Assembly (NCBI GenBank): GCA_016521575.1
Contig: JAEKDP010000002.1
Coordinates: 658,098 to 722,097 of the forward strand
Length of the DNA stretch: 64,000 nt
Direction: 5' to 3'
DNA from: Rhodobacteraceae bacterium F11138
GTDB lineage: Bacteria > Pseudomonadota > Alphaproteobacteria > Rhodobacterales > Rhodobacteraceae
Positions within the stretch are counted from its first letter, which is position 1. Every line of letters starts with the position of its first letter. Positions 27,345 to 35,259 of this stretch are shown one piece after another. The notes under the pieces are model-generated. The model searched no databases. It worked only from the letters and a program-made list of their open reading frames with translations, and was not told the DNA's origin. The position numbers were made by a program, and so were the translations under genes.

Positions 27345-28109
27345 TCATGGCCGGGCCTCACCAGTTTCTCGCCTGACGAAGAGGCCCTCGACCTGCGGGG
27401 CGATGCCCGCCCGCGGCACCGCCGGGCCGGGTGAAGGAGCGGCGCCGACCGTCGGGTGAGGCGCCACAGGATCGGTCGCAGAGGTCCCGTCGTCGCGACT
27501 GATGAAGATTGCCGCCTCACGCCAATCGCGGGGCTGGGCTGCAGCAAAAGTGCCGTCCGATGGCCGCTCGCCAAGCAGAACGGGCGCAAGCGCAGCGACA
27601 TAGGCACGCGTCTCGGCCGGCAACGGGCGATCCGCCAAGCGGTATTCGTCGTAGCGGGCGGGACCGGCGTTATAGGCCGCCAGCATCGCCGCGACATCGC
27701 CATAGCGATCCCACATCTCGCGCAGATAGGCCGTGCCCGCGAGGATGTTGTCACGCGGATCGTAAGGGTCTCGGCCAAGACCATGACGGATGCGCAGCCC
27801 GGCCCAGGTGTCGGGCATTACCTGCATCAGCCCCATCGCACCCGCGGAAGAAACCGCACGCAGATCGCCCGCGCTCTCTGCCCGCATCACGGCCATGATC
27901 CATGTCGTCGGAATGCCGAAGCGCTGGGATGCCTCGGTGACCTGGGCGGCGTAGGGATGCGCGGCGATTGCGTGTTCGGGCACATCGGTTTGCGCCATAA
28001 GCGGCTGGGTGGCGACGACAGGGATGAGGAGGCCAGAAAGAAGAAGGAGGAGAATGCGGCGGCGGGCGCCGCATCTCCCCGAAGCGGGACGGGTGCAGGA
28101 CATTGTCAT
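27345..28109 (-). CDS. Lytic transglycosylase (VirB1-like)
   Basis: The 254-residue exported protein has a hydrophobic signal at residues 18-40 (RRILLLLLSGLLIPVVATQP) and a family 1 lytic transglycosylase domain: ESAGDLRAVSSAGAMGLMQV (catalytic Glu about residue 78), DPYDPRDNILAGTAYLREM and MLAAYNAGPARYDEY. It opens peptidoglycan locally so that the conjugation channel can cross the periplasm. The C-terminal ~75 residues are Pro-rich and variable. It lies between the DUF736 gene and the oriT region. Confidence 0.93.
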   Translation of the reverse strand: MTMSCTRPASGRCGARRRILLLLLSGLLIPVVATQPLMAQTDVPEHAIAAHPYAAQVTEASQRFGIPTTWIMAVMRAESAGDLRAVSSAGAMGLMQVMPDTWAGLRIRHGLGRDPYDPRDNILAGTAYLREMWDRYGDVAAMLAAYNAGPARYDEYRLADRPLPAETRAYVAALAPVLLGERPSDGTFAAAQPRDWREAAIFISRDDGTSATDPVAPHPTVGAAPSPGPAVPRAGIAPQVEGLFVRRETGEARP

Positions 28110-28111
28110 TT

Positions 28112-28447
28112 TCAGTCCTGCTCATCGCGCTTCTTCGGGCGGGTCCAGTGCAACCCCCAGTCCCTGCCCTCCTCATCCGACTGGAACAGGCGGGCGCGGA
28201 TCGGATGCTGGGAAACCGGATCATCGAGCAGGACCGAAACGAATGCCCCTGCGGTCTCGCCGGTATGTTTCCAGCCCACGCCAACCTCCGGGCCCTCCTC
28301 GTCACCGAGGTGGATGCGATAGGCGGGAGCTTTCTCGGAGTCGACGGTGTCGGTGGGAACGAAGGTCAGTTCCAGGTCGAGAGAGAGCGTACGAAGCTGT
28401 CCGGAATAGCCGGACGGGGTGCGTGTGAATTGGCCGATCTGTGGCAT
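28112..28447 (-). CDS. DUF736 protein (first copy)
   Basis: The 111-residue protein MPQIGQFTRTPSGYSGQLRT shows the DUF736 pattern: a repeated beta-strand fold with LTFVPTDTVDS and RARLFQSDEEGRDWGLHWTR near the end. DUF736 genes are a constant part of this element type and are often highly expressed; the function is unknown. The start at 28447 has AAGGAG 6 bases upstream. A second, more typical copy is at 32.9-33.2 kb. Confidence 0.88.
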   Translation of the reverse strand: MPQIGQFTRTPSGYSGQLRTLSLDLELTFVPTDTVDSEKAPAYRIHLGDEEGPEVGVGWKHTGETAGAFVSVLLDDPVSQHPIRARLFQSDEEGRDWGLHWTRPKKRDEQD

Positions 28448-28513
28448 TGGAAGCTCCTTCCTCATGCGGTGAATGGGAGGCAGGCCGCTCGCACGTCCCG
28501 CCATAAACGCGCG

Positions 28514-29056
28514 TCACCGCTCCGGCGCGTGCCAGACGAGGCGGCCATCGCCGCCCTCGTCGTTGAACAGTGGACTGGCCCGGCCGATCACTGCCGAGGT
28601 GGGGGACGGACCGAAGTAGCGGCCATCGAAGCTGTCAGAGACCGCCGGGTTCATCAGGAACACCTCGCCCTCCGCGATGGTGCGGCAGCCCTGCCAGACG
28701 GGAAGATCACGGCCCTCGCTGTCGCGCTCTCGCGCCTCCCCCAGGTGTCTGCCATCGACGGTGATCGCGGCGCCGTCACGGCAGACCCGCTGTCCCGGCA
28801 GCCCGATGACGTGCTTCAGGATCGGCACATCGCGACCGACATAGCCGCGCGCGACCATGAAACCCGCAAAGGGTTCGGGCGGCATGACCACGACCAGATC
28901 TGGCACCGCGAGCCGGTCCACCGGTGCAATGGTGTAGAAACCAATCGGCACGCTGGCCGAGGCGTTCCAGACCAGCCGCGGCGCAGTCGGAATGCTGCCG
29001 GCGATGACGGCGGCGAGCGCGGCAACCGTCACCATGATGTAGCGGGCACGGGTCAT
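28514..29056 (-). CDS. traF: TraF, S26-family pilin peptidase
   Basis: The 180-residue membrane protease has one N-terminal helix (YIMVTVAALAAVIAGSIPTA) and the S26 catalytic pair: Ser35 in SASVPIGFY and Lys81 in PILKHVIGLPGQRV. In RP4, TraF trims the TrbC prepilin and closes it into a ring, so the probable substrate is the TrbC encoded at 14.5-14.9 kb. The ATG at 29056 overlaps the DUF2840 stop by 4 bases. Confidence 0.93.
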   Translation of the reverse strand: MTRARYIMVTVAALAAVIAGSIPTAPRLVWNASASVPIGFYTIAPVDRLAVPDLVVVMPPEPFAGFMVARGYVGRDVPILKHVIGLPGQRVCRDGAAITVDGRHLGEARERDSEGRDLPVWQGCRTIAEGEVFLMNPAVSDSFDGRYFGPSPTSAVIGRASPLFNDEGGDGRLVWHAPER

Positions 29057-29574
29057 TTTCCGATCTCCCGACGCCGGAGCCATGCGGCATGGCGTTCCGC
29101 CGTATAGGGTCGCGGCGCTTCGCCCGCCTTCATCCAGTGGGCGACATGACGCCAGTGATCGGGATCGACGTCGGCGGCATCGATGCCGAGCCCCTCGATC
29201 GCATCGATATGACGCAAGACCTCTTCGACCTTGGGCCAGCCTTCGATCTTCAACAAAATCTCGCCACCGGGGCGCACGAAGGGCAGCGTCTGACAGGCAC
29301 AGCCGGGCGCGATCGCGCGCACAATGTCGAGGCGCGAGAGGACGGTTCCATAGTCACTCGCCGCCCAGCGGACGAAGGCGAAGACAGAACCCGGCATGAA
29401 AAAGACCACACGTCGGCTGCGGTCCAGGACCTGCTCCCCTGCCCCGTTGCCGAACCGGATCCAGAACTCGGTCTGCTTCTCCAGCCAGATCAATTCGACG
29501 CGGGTCATACCGTCGAAGCTGAGCGACGAAGCCTCAATCGCGGATGATTTGCCGGGTCTCAGAATGACACTCAT
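29053..29574 (-). CDS. DUF2840 protein
   Basis: The 173-residue protein contains MTRVELIWLEKQTEFWIRFG, VVFFMPGSVFAFVRWAASDY, CACQTLPFVRPGGEILLKIE and VDPDHWRHVAHWMKAG, the DUF2840 family found beside traF and repA in alphaproteobacterial conjugative elements. No function is established. The ATG at 29574 shares one base with the repA stop (TGATG) and has GGAGG 6 bases upstream. In many related elements a parA gene lies near here (from memory); none is present. Confidence 0.85.
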   Translation of the reverse strand: MSVILRPGKSSAIEASSLSFDGMTRVELIWLEKQTEFWIRFGNGAGEQVLDRSRRVVFFMPGSVFAFVRWAASDYGTVLSRLDIVRAIAPGCACQTLPFVRPGGEILLKIEGWPKVEEVLRHIDAIEGLGIDAADVDPDHWRHVAHWMKAGEAPRPYTAERHAAWLRRREIGK

Positions 29575-30746
29575 CACCGACCTCCCGGAGGATCGATTGG
29601 AAGGCGTGCCAAGACGGGGCGACTGACAGAGTCGGATGCGGGGCTGTCCGGGAGCGATCCGGCAGCGCCAGGCATGCTCGGTGCGTCCGGTTTCTCAGCC
29701 TTTCGAAGGCCCCCGGCTGCGCTGCGGATGATGTTCTCCACATCATCTGCGCGCTCTTCAAAGTTAGAGTCTTCGTTAGACTCTAAGTTAAGGGAGCGAT
29801 TTCCGCTTTTGCTTCCGTACGTTACACCCTGTTTGGGTTCCTGATAGCACGAGACCCCGGTTCCTGATGGCACGATAGTCCGGGTTCCCGATAGCACGAG
29901 CGCATTCACAGGTTTTCCACAGCCCGGCGCAGGCTCGAAGGCCAGCAGTTTGCGGCCACCAACTTCAGTCTCGAGAAACAGCGTGTAGCCCGGCAGCGGC
30001 TGCCGCCGGATGATGTCGCGAAGCTCGAAGGCAAACCGCTTGAAGGGCGACAGTGCCCCGGACTTCTGGTGAAGATGATGGAAGTCGAAACGCCAGCCAT
30101 CCCGCTGCCGGCCACCGTGCTTGCGCACCAGGCGATACAGCCAGCGGTCGAGCCCGCCGGTCAGGTCGAAATACGCCCGGTCAATGGTGAGGATGAGCGC
30201 ATTGTCGAGCACGGCCTGGTAGAACCAGTCGGGCACAATCAGTTCGATGCCGTCCGGGCGCCCGTCCCTGTCGCTGCGCTCCTGCCATTCGTTGATCCAG
30301 GAGAAGCGGTGCCGGCGCCCTTCCGCCGGCTGCCGGATGGAGGTGGAGATCGTCGTCGACTGCAGACGATCCAACGCCGCCTTCAGGCGCTGATAGTCCC
30401 GCGAACTGGTCCCGCGGCCGACATAGGTGAGAATCTCGTATGGGGTGGCGGCCATCAGCCGGGAGGTGCGCAGACCCGCGTCACGCGCCTCGACGATCTG
30501 GCTCGCGGCCCAGATCAGGATGTCGGCATCCCAGATCGTGGCCATACCGTGATCGGGAACAGCCTCGACCCGGATGCTGACGCTGCCAGCGGCAAAGTCG
30601 ATCGGCGCAACACGCTTCGACTTGGCGAGGGAGAAGAAGGGATAGGCCATAAGGTCCTGCGCATCTCTGGGGGCGAAGACACCGGGCAGCGCACGGAACA
30701 GATCGAGCTGTCCGCGCTCGGAGCGGGGTTTGCGTCCATCGGTCAT
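29574..30746 (-). CDS. repA: Replication initiator protein A (RepA)
   Basis: The 390-residue protein matches the RepA family of these elements: LDLFRALPGVFAPRDAQDLM, YPFFSLAKSKRVAPIDF, ATPYEILTYVGRGTSSRDYQ and DRAYFDLTGGLDRWLYRLVR. These two winged-helix segments bind origin iterons. The C-terminal third is of low complexity, and its DNA carries three iteron-like repeats, a DnaA box and an AT-rich hairpin, so the origin may lie inside the gene. It lets a plasmid, or the excised circular form of an ICE, replicate. Confidence 0.9.
   Translation of the reverse strand: MTDGRKPRSERGQLDLFRALPGVFAPRDAQDLMAYPFFSLAKSKRVAPIDFAAGSVSIRVEAVPDHGMATIWDADILIWAASQIVEARDAGLRTSRLMAATPYEILTYVGRGTSSRDYQRLKAALDRLQSTTISTSIRQPAEGRRHRFSWINEWQERSDRDGRPDGIELIVPDWFYQAVLDNALILTIDRAYFDLTGGLDRWLYRLVRKHGGRQRDGWRFDFHHLHQKSGALSPFKRFAFELRDIIRRQPLPGYTLFLETEVGGRKLLAFEPAPGCGKPVNALVLSGTRTIVPSGTGVSCYQEPKQGVTYGSKSGNRSLNLESNEDSNFEERADDVENIIRSAAGGLRKAEKPDAPSMPGAAGSLPDSPASDSVSRPVLARLPIDPPGGR
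29764..29921. repeat. Iterons and DnaA box inside repA (candidate oriV)
   Basis: Three 17-base repeats with core GGTTCC(T/C)GAT(A/G)GCACGA lie at 29836-29852, 29859-29875 and 29883-29899, a spacing of 23 and 24 bases. TTTTCCACA at 29913-29921 fits the DnaA box TTWTNCACA. On the other side, TTAGAGTCT and AGACTCTAA (29764-29786) form a perfect hairpin in the most AT-rich part of repA. Iterons, DnaA box and AT-rich segment in this order are the parts of an iteron-controlled origin. They encode the unconserved C-terminus of RepA. Confidence 0.65.
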
Positions 30747-30764
30747 GACGGCATTGCCGGTGCG

Positions 30765-31046
30765 TCAGCGCACGAAGCGGTTGGGCTGCGGGAGGTTGGC
30801 GAGCGTATGGCGCTTCGCTGGCAGTACCTGCCCGCGCGGGTCGGATGTGGAGGTCACGGCGCCCCGTCCGACCCAGGCCTGCAGGTCCTCGACCGCATAG
30901 ACCACACGCCCGCCAAGCTTGTGGTAGGCTGGACCGGTGCCGTAGGTCCTGTGCTTTTCCAGCGTGCGAGCGGACAGGCTGAGGAACTGCGCGGCTTCCT
31001 TGGTGCGCAGATAGCGCGGGGGAAGTTCAGTTGAGATAGCGGACAT
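30765..31046 (-). CDS. AlpA/RdfS-like excisionase
   Basis: The 93-residue protein PPRYLRTKEAAQFLSLSART is a MerR-like winged helix of the AlpA/excisionase class; the recognition part is LSARTLEKHRTYGTGPAYHK and the wing is LGGRVVYAVEDLQAWV. In symbiosis ICEs such a protein (RdfS) directs the integrase towards excision and activates transfer genes. It follows the FseA-like gene, which would be its activator in that model. The conserved aromatic and Gly residues of the family are present. Confidence 0.8.
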   Translation of the reverse strand: MSAISTELPPRYLRTKEAAQFLSLSARTLEKHRTYGTGPAYHKLGGRVVYAVEDLQAWVGRGAVTSTSDPRGQVLPAKRHTLANLPQPNRFVR

Positions 31047-31183
31047 CGGGCGTCTCCCTGCTGTGTGTGACCACTGCCGCGAAACAGCGGCTGATGACGG
31101 TCACGATGGCGAAGCGCGTCCGGTCAGATGCAGTGGGGAGTTGGCAGGGGTAAATTCGCACACCGCGGCGAGGGATCGCCGAC

Positions 31184-31958
31184 CTAGAGGCGGCGCTGGT
31201 GACGCAGGAGCTTGCGATAGCCGCCGGCGATCAGGTCACGCCCCTCACGAAGGAGACTGGAGACGGCAAAACGGGCTGAGGAGACCTGCCATTCATCGCG
31301 GTCCAGATGACCGGTCCGGAACAGGACCTCAGCGATCTGCTTCTGGGTCGCGCCGTCGAAGGCGGCGTCGGAGGCCTGGAGGACACGCCGCAGGCGCGCT
31401 TTCTGCTGCGCGGTCAGACGGGTGTCACGGGGGATTGATCGACGGCGGTGCTGGTCCGCCAGGAGCCGCTGGATCGCCTCCATGCGGTCGAGCCCCTCAG
31501 GGCCGAGAGGAACAGTGGCCACAAGCCGACCGCGTTGTTTCAGGGGAGCGACGAGATGCAGGTATGTTCCGTCCGGCAGCCTGTGGCGCAGGTGCTTGCC
31601 AATGGGGGATGCCCTGCCCTTCGAGGCGCCTATCTCACCGCCGGGGGCGTCCGCCTCTCCGGCGAGTGCTTCGGGTGCGACCGCGAGGATCACGGCGCTG
31701 GTATCGATTTCGGGGCGCCAGAATATCTCGGCGACAGTCGCGCTCAGAGCGGGGCGAACCGGGAAAGCACAGACCCCATCGACGGCCGACCTGATCCCTC
31801 AGGTCAGCCCTCTCAGGTGGTCCCCCTGCAAGTTCTGCATAGTCATCTTGATATTCGGGATTACGACGCAGGCACTCCCAGCCGAGTTCCGGCGCGGCCA
31901 GATCATCGAGATAGTCATAGGCCGCCTGGTCACGCCAATTCGAGCGGTCGGGTTGCAT
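31184..31958 (-). CDS. FseA-like DUF6499/DUF2285 activator joined by +1 frameshift
   Basis: Two overlapping frames encode one protein family. The first frame starts at 31958 (MQPDRSNWRDQAAYDYLDDL) and carries DUF6499 up to RWGLCFP. If a single G at 31760 is skipped after CCC, reading continues as VRPALSATVAEIFWRPEIDT into the second frame, which ends at 31184 with DUF2285 (TQKQIAEVLFRTGHL, LREGRDLIAGGYRKLL). The product would be about 257 residues. Without the shift, frame 1 runs on in unrelated residues to 31635. FseA of ICEMlSymR7A is made by exactly this type of +1 programmed frameshift and activates excision. A mutation or sequencing error would look the same, but the clean junction favours programming. 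Confidence 0.72.
31757..31766 (-). promoter_or_regulatory. Candidate +1 ribosomal frameshift site
   Basis: Read on the minus strand the site is TTT-CCC-G-GTT. A Pro tRNA on CCC could re-pair with CCG one base forward, which drops the G at 31760 and puts GTT in the A site. Frame 0 upstream and frame +1 downstream both match the family, and the second frame has a stop codon (TGA) about 35 bases upstream of the site, which bounds where the shift can occur. Confidence 0.55.
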
Positions 31959-32065
31959 GGTATCGCCTCTCCCCTGGGTTGATCTCAGGAAAAGGATTCC
32001 GAGAGATCAATCACTTGGGAAGTCCGCCCCAAGGCATCAGGTGATGCGTGGCACGCATCACCTTC

Positions 32066-32335
32066 TCAGCCGGTGCGCCCCGCCGCCAATTGCCGATAGC
32101 CCTCGGAACTCAGCCAGTGTGCGCGTTCAAGATGGGCGTCGTGGACCAGGCGCGCCCGCTCCGGCTCTTTCTGCGTATCGAGACCCAGGATGATCTGCGC
32201 CGCCTCCTGCCAGCTCGCGCCCTCGCCTGCAGCATCGAGCAAACGCATATACTGCGCCATGTGGCGACGGTCATAATCCGTCACCACGGCCCCCTGCGGC
32301 GGCACATCCTGCAAGCTGCTGATCGTCACACGCAT
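32066..32335 (-). CDS. QseM-like DUF2285 protein
   Basis: The 89-residue protein MRVTISSLQDVPPQGAVVTD contains a single DUF2285-type unit: YDRRHMAQYMRLLDAAGEGA, WQEAAQIILGLDT, PERARLVHDAHLERAHWLSS and EGYRQLA. In symbiosis ICEs the single-domain protein QseM binds and blocks both the quorum-sensing activator and FseA. Its position between an XRE regulator and the FseA-like gene suggests the same antiactivator job here. The ATG at 32335 is preferred over a GTG two codons earlier. Function is inferred from context. Confidence 0.72.
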   Translation of the reverse strand: MRVTISSLQDVPPQGAVVTDYDRRHMAQYMRLLDAAGEGASWQEAAQIILGLDTQKEPERARLVHDAHLERAHWLSSEGYRQLAAGRTG

Positions 32336-32434
32336 CCCCACTGCGGCTTCTGCACAATCCTAGCACAGAAGGTTGACGTTTTCGTGAGCACGGCAATAGC
32401 GCAATTCCGTTCACGGCGAAACCTGCCGGAATAG

Positions 32435-32683
32435 TCAGCTCTTAGCGACGGCCTTCGCCTGCACATGCATCACTCCAATCCCCTGGTCGGAGTTCAGGAG
32501 CAGAATGCCATTCGCTTCGAACGCCCGTCGAACCTGATCGCGCGTGGTCTCGTAGACCTCGAGCCCGCTTTCGGATTCGAGGCGCTTGAGCGCGGTCAAA
32601 GATACCCGGGCCTCATCCGCAAGCTGCTCCTGTGTCCATCCAAGAAGCGCACGCGCGGCCCGCGATTGTCGGGCGGTGATCAT
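32435..32683 (-). CDS. XRE-family repressor, QseC-like
   Basis: The 82-residue protein MITARQSRAARALLGWTQEQ continues LADEARVSLTALKRLESESG, a standard lambda-Cro-type helix-turn-helix over residues 5-60. It is small, without an effector domain, like the QseC repressor that keeps ICE transfer genes off in most cells. The AT-rich region upstream (32684-32820) has three inverted repeats that could be its operators. It is the first gene of the control cassette. Confidence 0.82.
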   Translation of the reverse strand: MITARQSRAARALLGWTQEQLADEARVSLTALKRLESESGLEVYETTRDQVRRAFEANGILLLNSDQGIGVMHVQAKAVAKS

Positions 32684-32820
32684 GCAGATCACCTCCCATC
32701 CGGCCCAGCGCGCACGCCAGAACTACGACTATTATAGTCGCTATCAGAAGAATCTCTACCGGAATTCTTCTGCGTTTATATCGCACTTTCGAATTAGCAC
32801 CGCCAATTCGGAAAACTGAT
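32684..32820 (-). promoter_or_regulatory. Operator-rich promoter region of the XRE gene
   Basis: This AT-rich stretch contains three inverted repeats: CGACTA-TTA-TAGTCG at 32726-32740, AGAAGAAT and ATTCTTCT separated by 10 bases at 32746-32771, and CGAATT and AATTCG separated by 9 bases near 32793-32813. Different arm sequences suggest more than one DNA-binding protein. It separates the control genes from the second DUF736 gene and is the likely switch region for the transfer cassette. Confidence 0.55.
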
Positions 32821-32878
32821 TCGGTTGCCCGGCTTGGCGGGCGGGCCCCGGCCTGTCGGCCGGGGCCTCACGGCGCCG

Positions 32879-33205
32879 CTACTCGCTGCGGCGACCGTTG
32901 GGGCGGGACCAGATCAGCGCGTAGCTCTCGCCGTCGTCCTCATCGAAGAGATTGGCGTAGATCGGGGCGGTGAAGCTCGGATCGTCGAGCTTGAGGCCCA
33001 GATAGTCGCGGCCCTCACCCGAGCGCTTGGACCAGGCGGCGCCGATCTCGGCGCGGCCGACGAGGACCCGGTGGCTGGGGGCGTTCTCGCCGGTGGCGCG
33101 GGTGTCGGGGACGATGCGCACGCCCTTGGCCTGAACGCTGAGGGTGACGATTTCGCCGGTGAATTCGTTCGAGCCGGTCTTCTTGAAGGTGCCGATGGTA
33201 GCCAT
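32879..33205 (-). CDS. DUF736 protein (second copy)
   Basis: The 108-residue protein MATIGTFKKTGSNEFTGEIV is a typical DUF736 member: repeated strands, APSHRVLVGRAEIGAAW, LGLKLDDPSFTAPIYANLFD and LIWSRPNGRRSE at the end. Its function is unknown. The start at 33205 is followed upstream by a 557-base gap with several perfect hairpins, so expression may be regulated at the leader. Confidence 0.92.
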   Translation of the reverse strand: MATIGTFKKTGSNEFTGEIVTLSVQAKGVRIVPDTRATGENAPSHRVLVGRAEIGAAWSKRSGEGRDYLGLKLDDPSFTAPIYANLFDEDDGESYALIWSRPNGRRSE

Positions 33206-33761
33206 TTTGAGTCTCCGTTTTCCGTTTCCGGGTCCGCACCATTGCGGCCCGATGGCGATCGACAGGCTGGAGACGACCGGAGGTGCACCCCCGGCCTGCC
33301 GGGGGCTGGACAGCAAAGGCAGAACTTTCTTGTTCCGCGCGGAATGGGCGCAGCCCAGGGGAAGAAAGTTATGGCGGCGCTGTTGCGCCAAGCCGGTCGA
33401 GGCGTTGCCGGTCTTCGGCCAGATCAGGCCATTGAAGGGGCCGTATGGAGCGGACATGGGACGGGCAAGGAACGGAGACGATGGCGGCCGCGGATGCCCG
33501 TCAGCCTGACCGGCTATTCACCGGCGGGTTCGCTCACCCGCGACAGGCCATGCGCGCCGTTCTCCATGCGCCTCGGCCGGCGTGTCCCGCCCGATCACAG
33601 GTGCGGTTTGCCGCTCAAACGTTCCGCCCCCTCCACCGCACGGCCACGGGCCGCGACGCGAGCCTCATGCCGATCCGCACATAGCCCCATTCCGGCATCC
33701 TGACGATCAGGTCGGCAGTCCAGCGCCGCTCCGGACCCGCCTCATCGGATCGTCGGCAGTG
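33206..33761. other. Long non-coding region upstream of DUF736
   Basis: I see no gene in these 556 bases. Two structures stand out: CCCCCGGC-CT-GCCGGGGG at 33288-33305 (an exact 8-bp stem) and the 12-base palindrome TTCCGCGCGGAA at 33333-33344. On the minus strand they would fall in a long 5' leader of the DUF736 gene. The 33400-33760 part is ordinary high-GC DNA without motifs that I recognise. Confidence 0.5.
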
Positions 33762-34199
33762 TCAGGCGCCTACGGGAGAGCTGTCCGAAGGCTCGGCAGC
33801 CGAACCGGCAATGCGGAGAAAGGCGGAAACGCCTACAGCGCCAGCGCCGATGACAGCGAAGATCATCTGCCAGGTCTCCGAGGGCATCATCGCCCTGGTG
33901 ATCCCTATGGTGGCGTGGAAGCCGGCGAGCATCGCCGGTACCACGAAGATCAGGGTGATGACAAAGCGCGCCCAGAGCGGCCGGACGAGCATGATCAGCG
34001 CCTGGCCGATGGCCAGAGTCAGGCCGGCGGCAAAGCCACCGACGAGGATTGCTCCGAGCCAGCCTGCACCGGTGCAATAGGCCCAAATACCGGCATGGAG
34101 TCCGACGAGGAACGGCAGGGCGAAGACCGCGAGGTTAAACACCAACCAGCACAGGCCCGCAATGGCCGCGAAAGATGCAAGGATTCCGAGAACGATCAT
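33762..34199 (-). CDS. Small polytopic membrane protein
   Basis: The 145-residue protein starts MIVLGILASFAAIAGLCWLV and has about four hydrophobic helices (including LAVFALPFLVGLHAGIWAYC, WLGAILVGGFAAGLTLAIGQ and FVITLIFVVPAMLAGFHATI). It has no catalytic motif. Similar proteins are found in the accessory part of this element type; I do not know the function. The ATG at 34199 has GGGAGA 7 bases upstream, and a longer frame to 34436 has no membrane leader. Confidence 0.75.
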   Translation of the reverse strand: MIVLGILASFAAIAGLCWLVFNLAVFALPFLVGLHAGIWAYCTGAGWLGAILVGGFAAGLTLAIGQALIMLVRPLWARFVITLIFVVPAMLAGFHATIGITRAMMPSETWQMIFAVIGAGAVGVSAFLRIAGSAAEPSDSSPVGA

Positions 34200-34332
34200 G
34201 GTGGAGTCTCCCGTTTGACGTGGAACGGTCGCGCCTTCCACCACCACCATGGCGCAAGGCGAACATAGCATGAAACTGCCCGGCATGGCGAGAGTTCTGC
34301 CGGGCATGGTGTCGACGGATTGCTGGCAGCGC

Positions 34333-35259
34333 TCACGCGCTGCCCTTCGCCAGGCGGTAGACCGGGATGCCCATCTTGCGGGCCTTGTCGGCGAGGTTTT
34401 CCTGAATGCCGGTGCCGGGGAAGATGATGACCCCAATCGGCATCGTGTCGAGCATCCGGTCGTTGCGCTTGAAGGGCGCGGCCTTGGCGTGTTTCATCCA
34501 GTCCGGCTTGAAGGCGACCTGCGCGACCTTGCGGTTGTCGGCCCAAGTGGCCGCGATGCGTTCCGCCCCTTTCGGCGAACCTCCGTGCAGGAGCACCATG
34601 TCGGGGTGTTTGGCATGAACCTGATCGAGCCTGTCCCAGATCAGCCGGTGATCGGTGGTGTCGCCGCCCGAGAAGGCGATCTTCGGCCCGGCGGGCAATA
34701 GCACTTCATTGTCAGCCCAGCGTTTTGCGGCGAGAAAATCTCGGCTGTCGATCATGGCCGAGGTCATCTGGCGATGGTTGACCCGCGAGCCGGAGCGCGG
34801 CGACCAAGGCGTGCCGGTGGTGCGCAGGAAGAGGTCGGCGGCAGTGTCGCGGAAGGTCTCCATGCTGTCGCGGCGCTCGATCAGGTTTTGTCCGATGCCG
34901 ATCAGGGTCTCCAACTGGACGGATTTCACCTCGCTTCCGTCCTGTTCGCGCTGAAGGCGCTTCTGAGCCTGCTCGTTATCGTCGAGTTTGCGTTCGATCC
35001 GCTCGACGGCGCGGTGGAAGGTGTTGACGGTGGACCACATGATCTCGTCTAGGTCGAAATCGAGGCTGGTGTCGGCCATGGTGGAGATCAGGGCATCGAA
35101 GATGTCGGCAACCGCGCCCTGGATGGCGTTGTCCTCGGGCGTGATCCGGGGGTCGGCCTCGCCCTCGGCGGGACGGTAGCCATAGAGTTCGAGCTCTTCG
35201 ATGATATGGCCGGTGGGAGACGTGCTGTGATCGGGTTCGAATTCGTCATGGGCATACAT
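34333..35259 (-). CDS. DUF2493 (SLOG-fold) protein
   Basis: The 308-residue protein has an acidic helical N-terminal half (residues 1-170, with a coiled stretch VERIERKLDDNEQAQKRLQR) and a C-terminal Rossmann-like DUF2493 domain: KIAFSGGDTTDHRLIWDRLD, DMVLLHGGSPKGAERIAATW and GVIIFPGTGIQENLADKA. SLOG domains bind nucleotides or nucleotide-derived signals. The role in the element is unknown. It is a common accessory gene of these elements. Confidence 0.87.
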   Translation of the reverse strand: MYAHDEFEPDHSTSPTGHIIEELELYGYRPAEGEADPRITPEDNAIQGAVADIFDALISTMADTSLDFDLDEIMWSTVNTFHRAVERIERKLDDNEQAQKRLQREQDGSEVKSVQLETLIGIGQNLIERRDSMETFRDTAADLFLRTTGTPWSPRSGSRVNHRQMTSAMIDSRDFLAAKRWADNEVLLPAGPKIAFSGGDTTDHRLIWDRLDQVHAKHPDMVLLHGGSPKGAERIAATWADNRKVAQVAFKPDWMKHAKAAPFKRNDRMLDTMPIGVIIFPGTGIQENLADKARKMGIPVYRLAKGSA

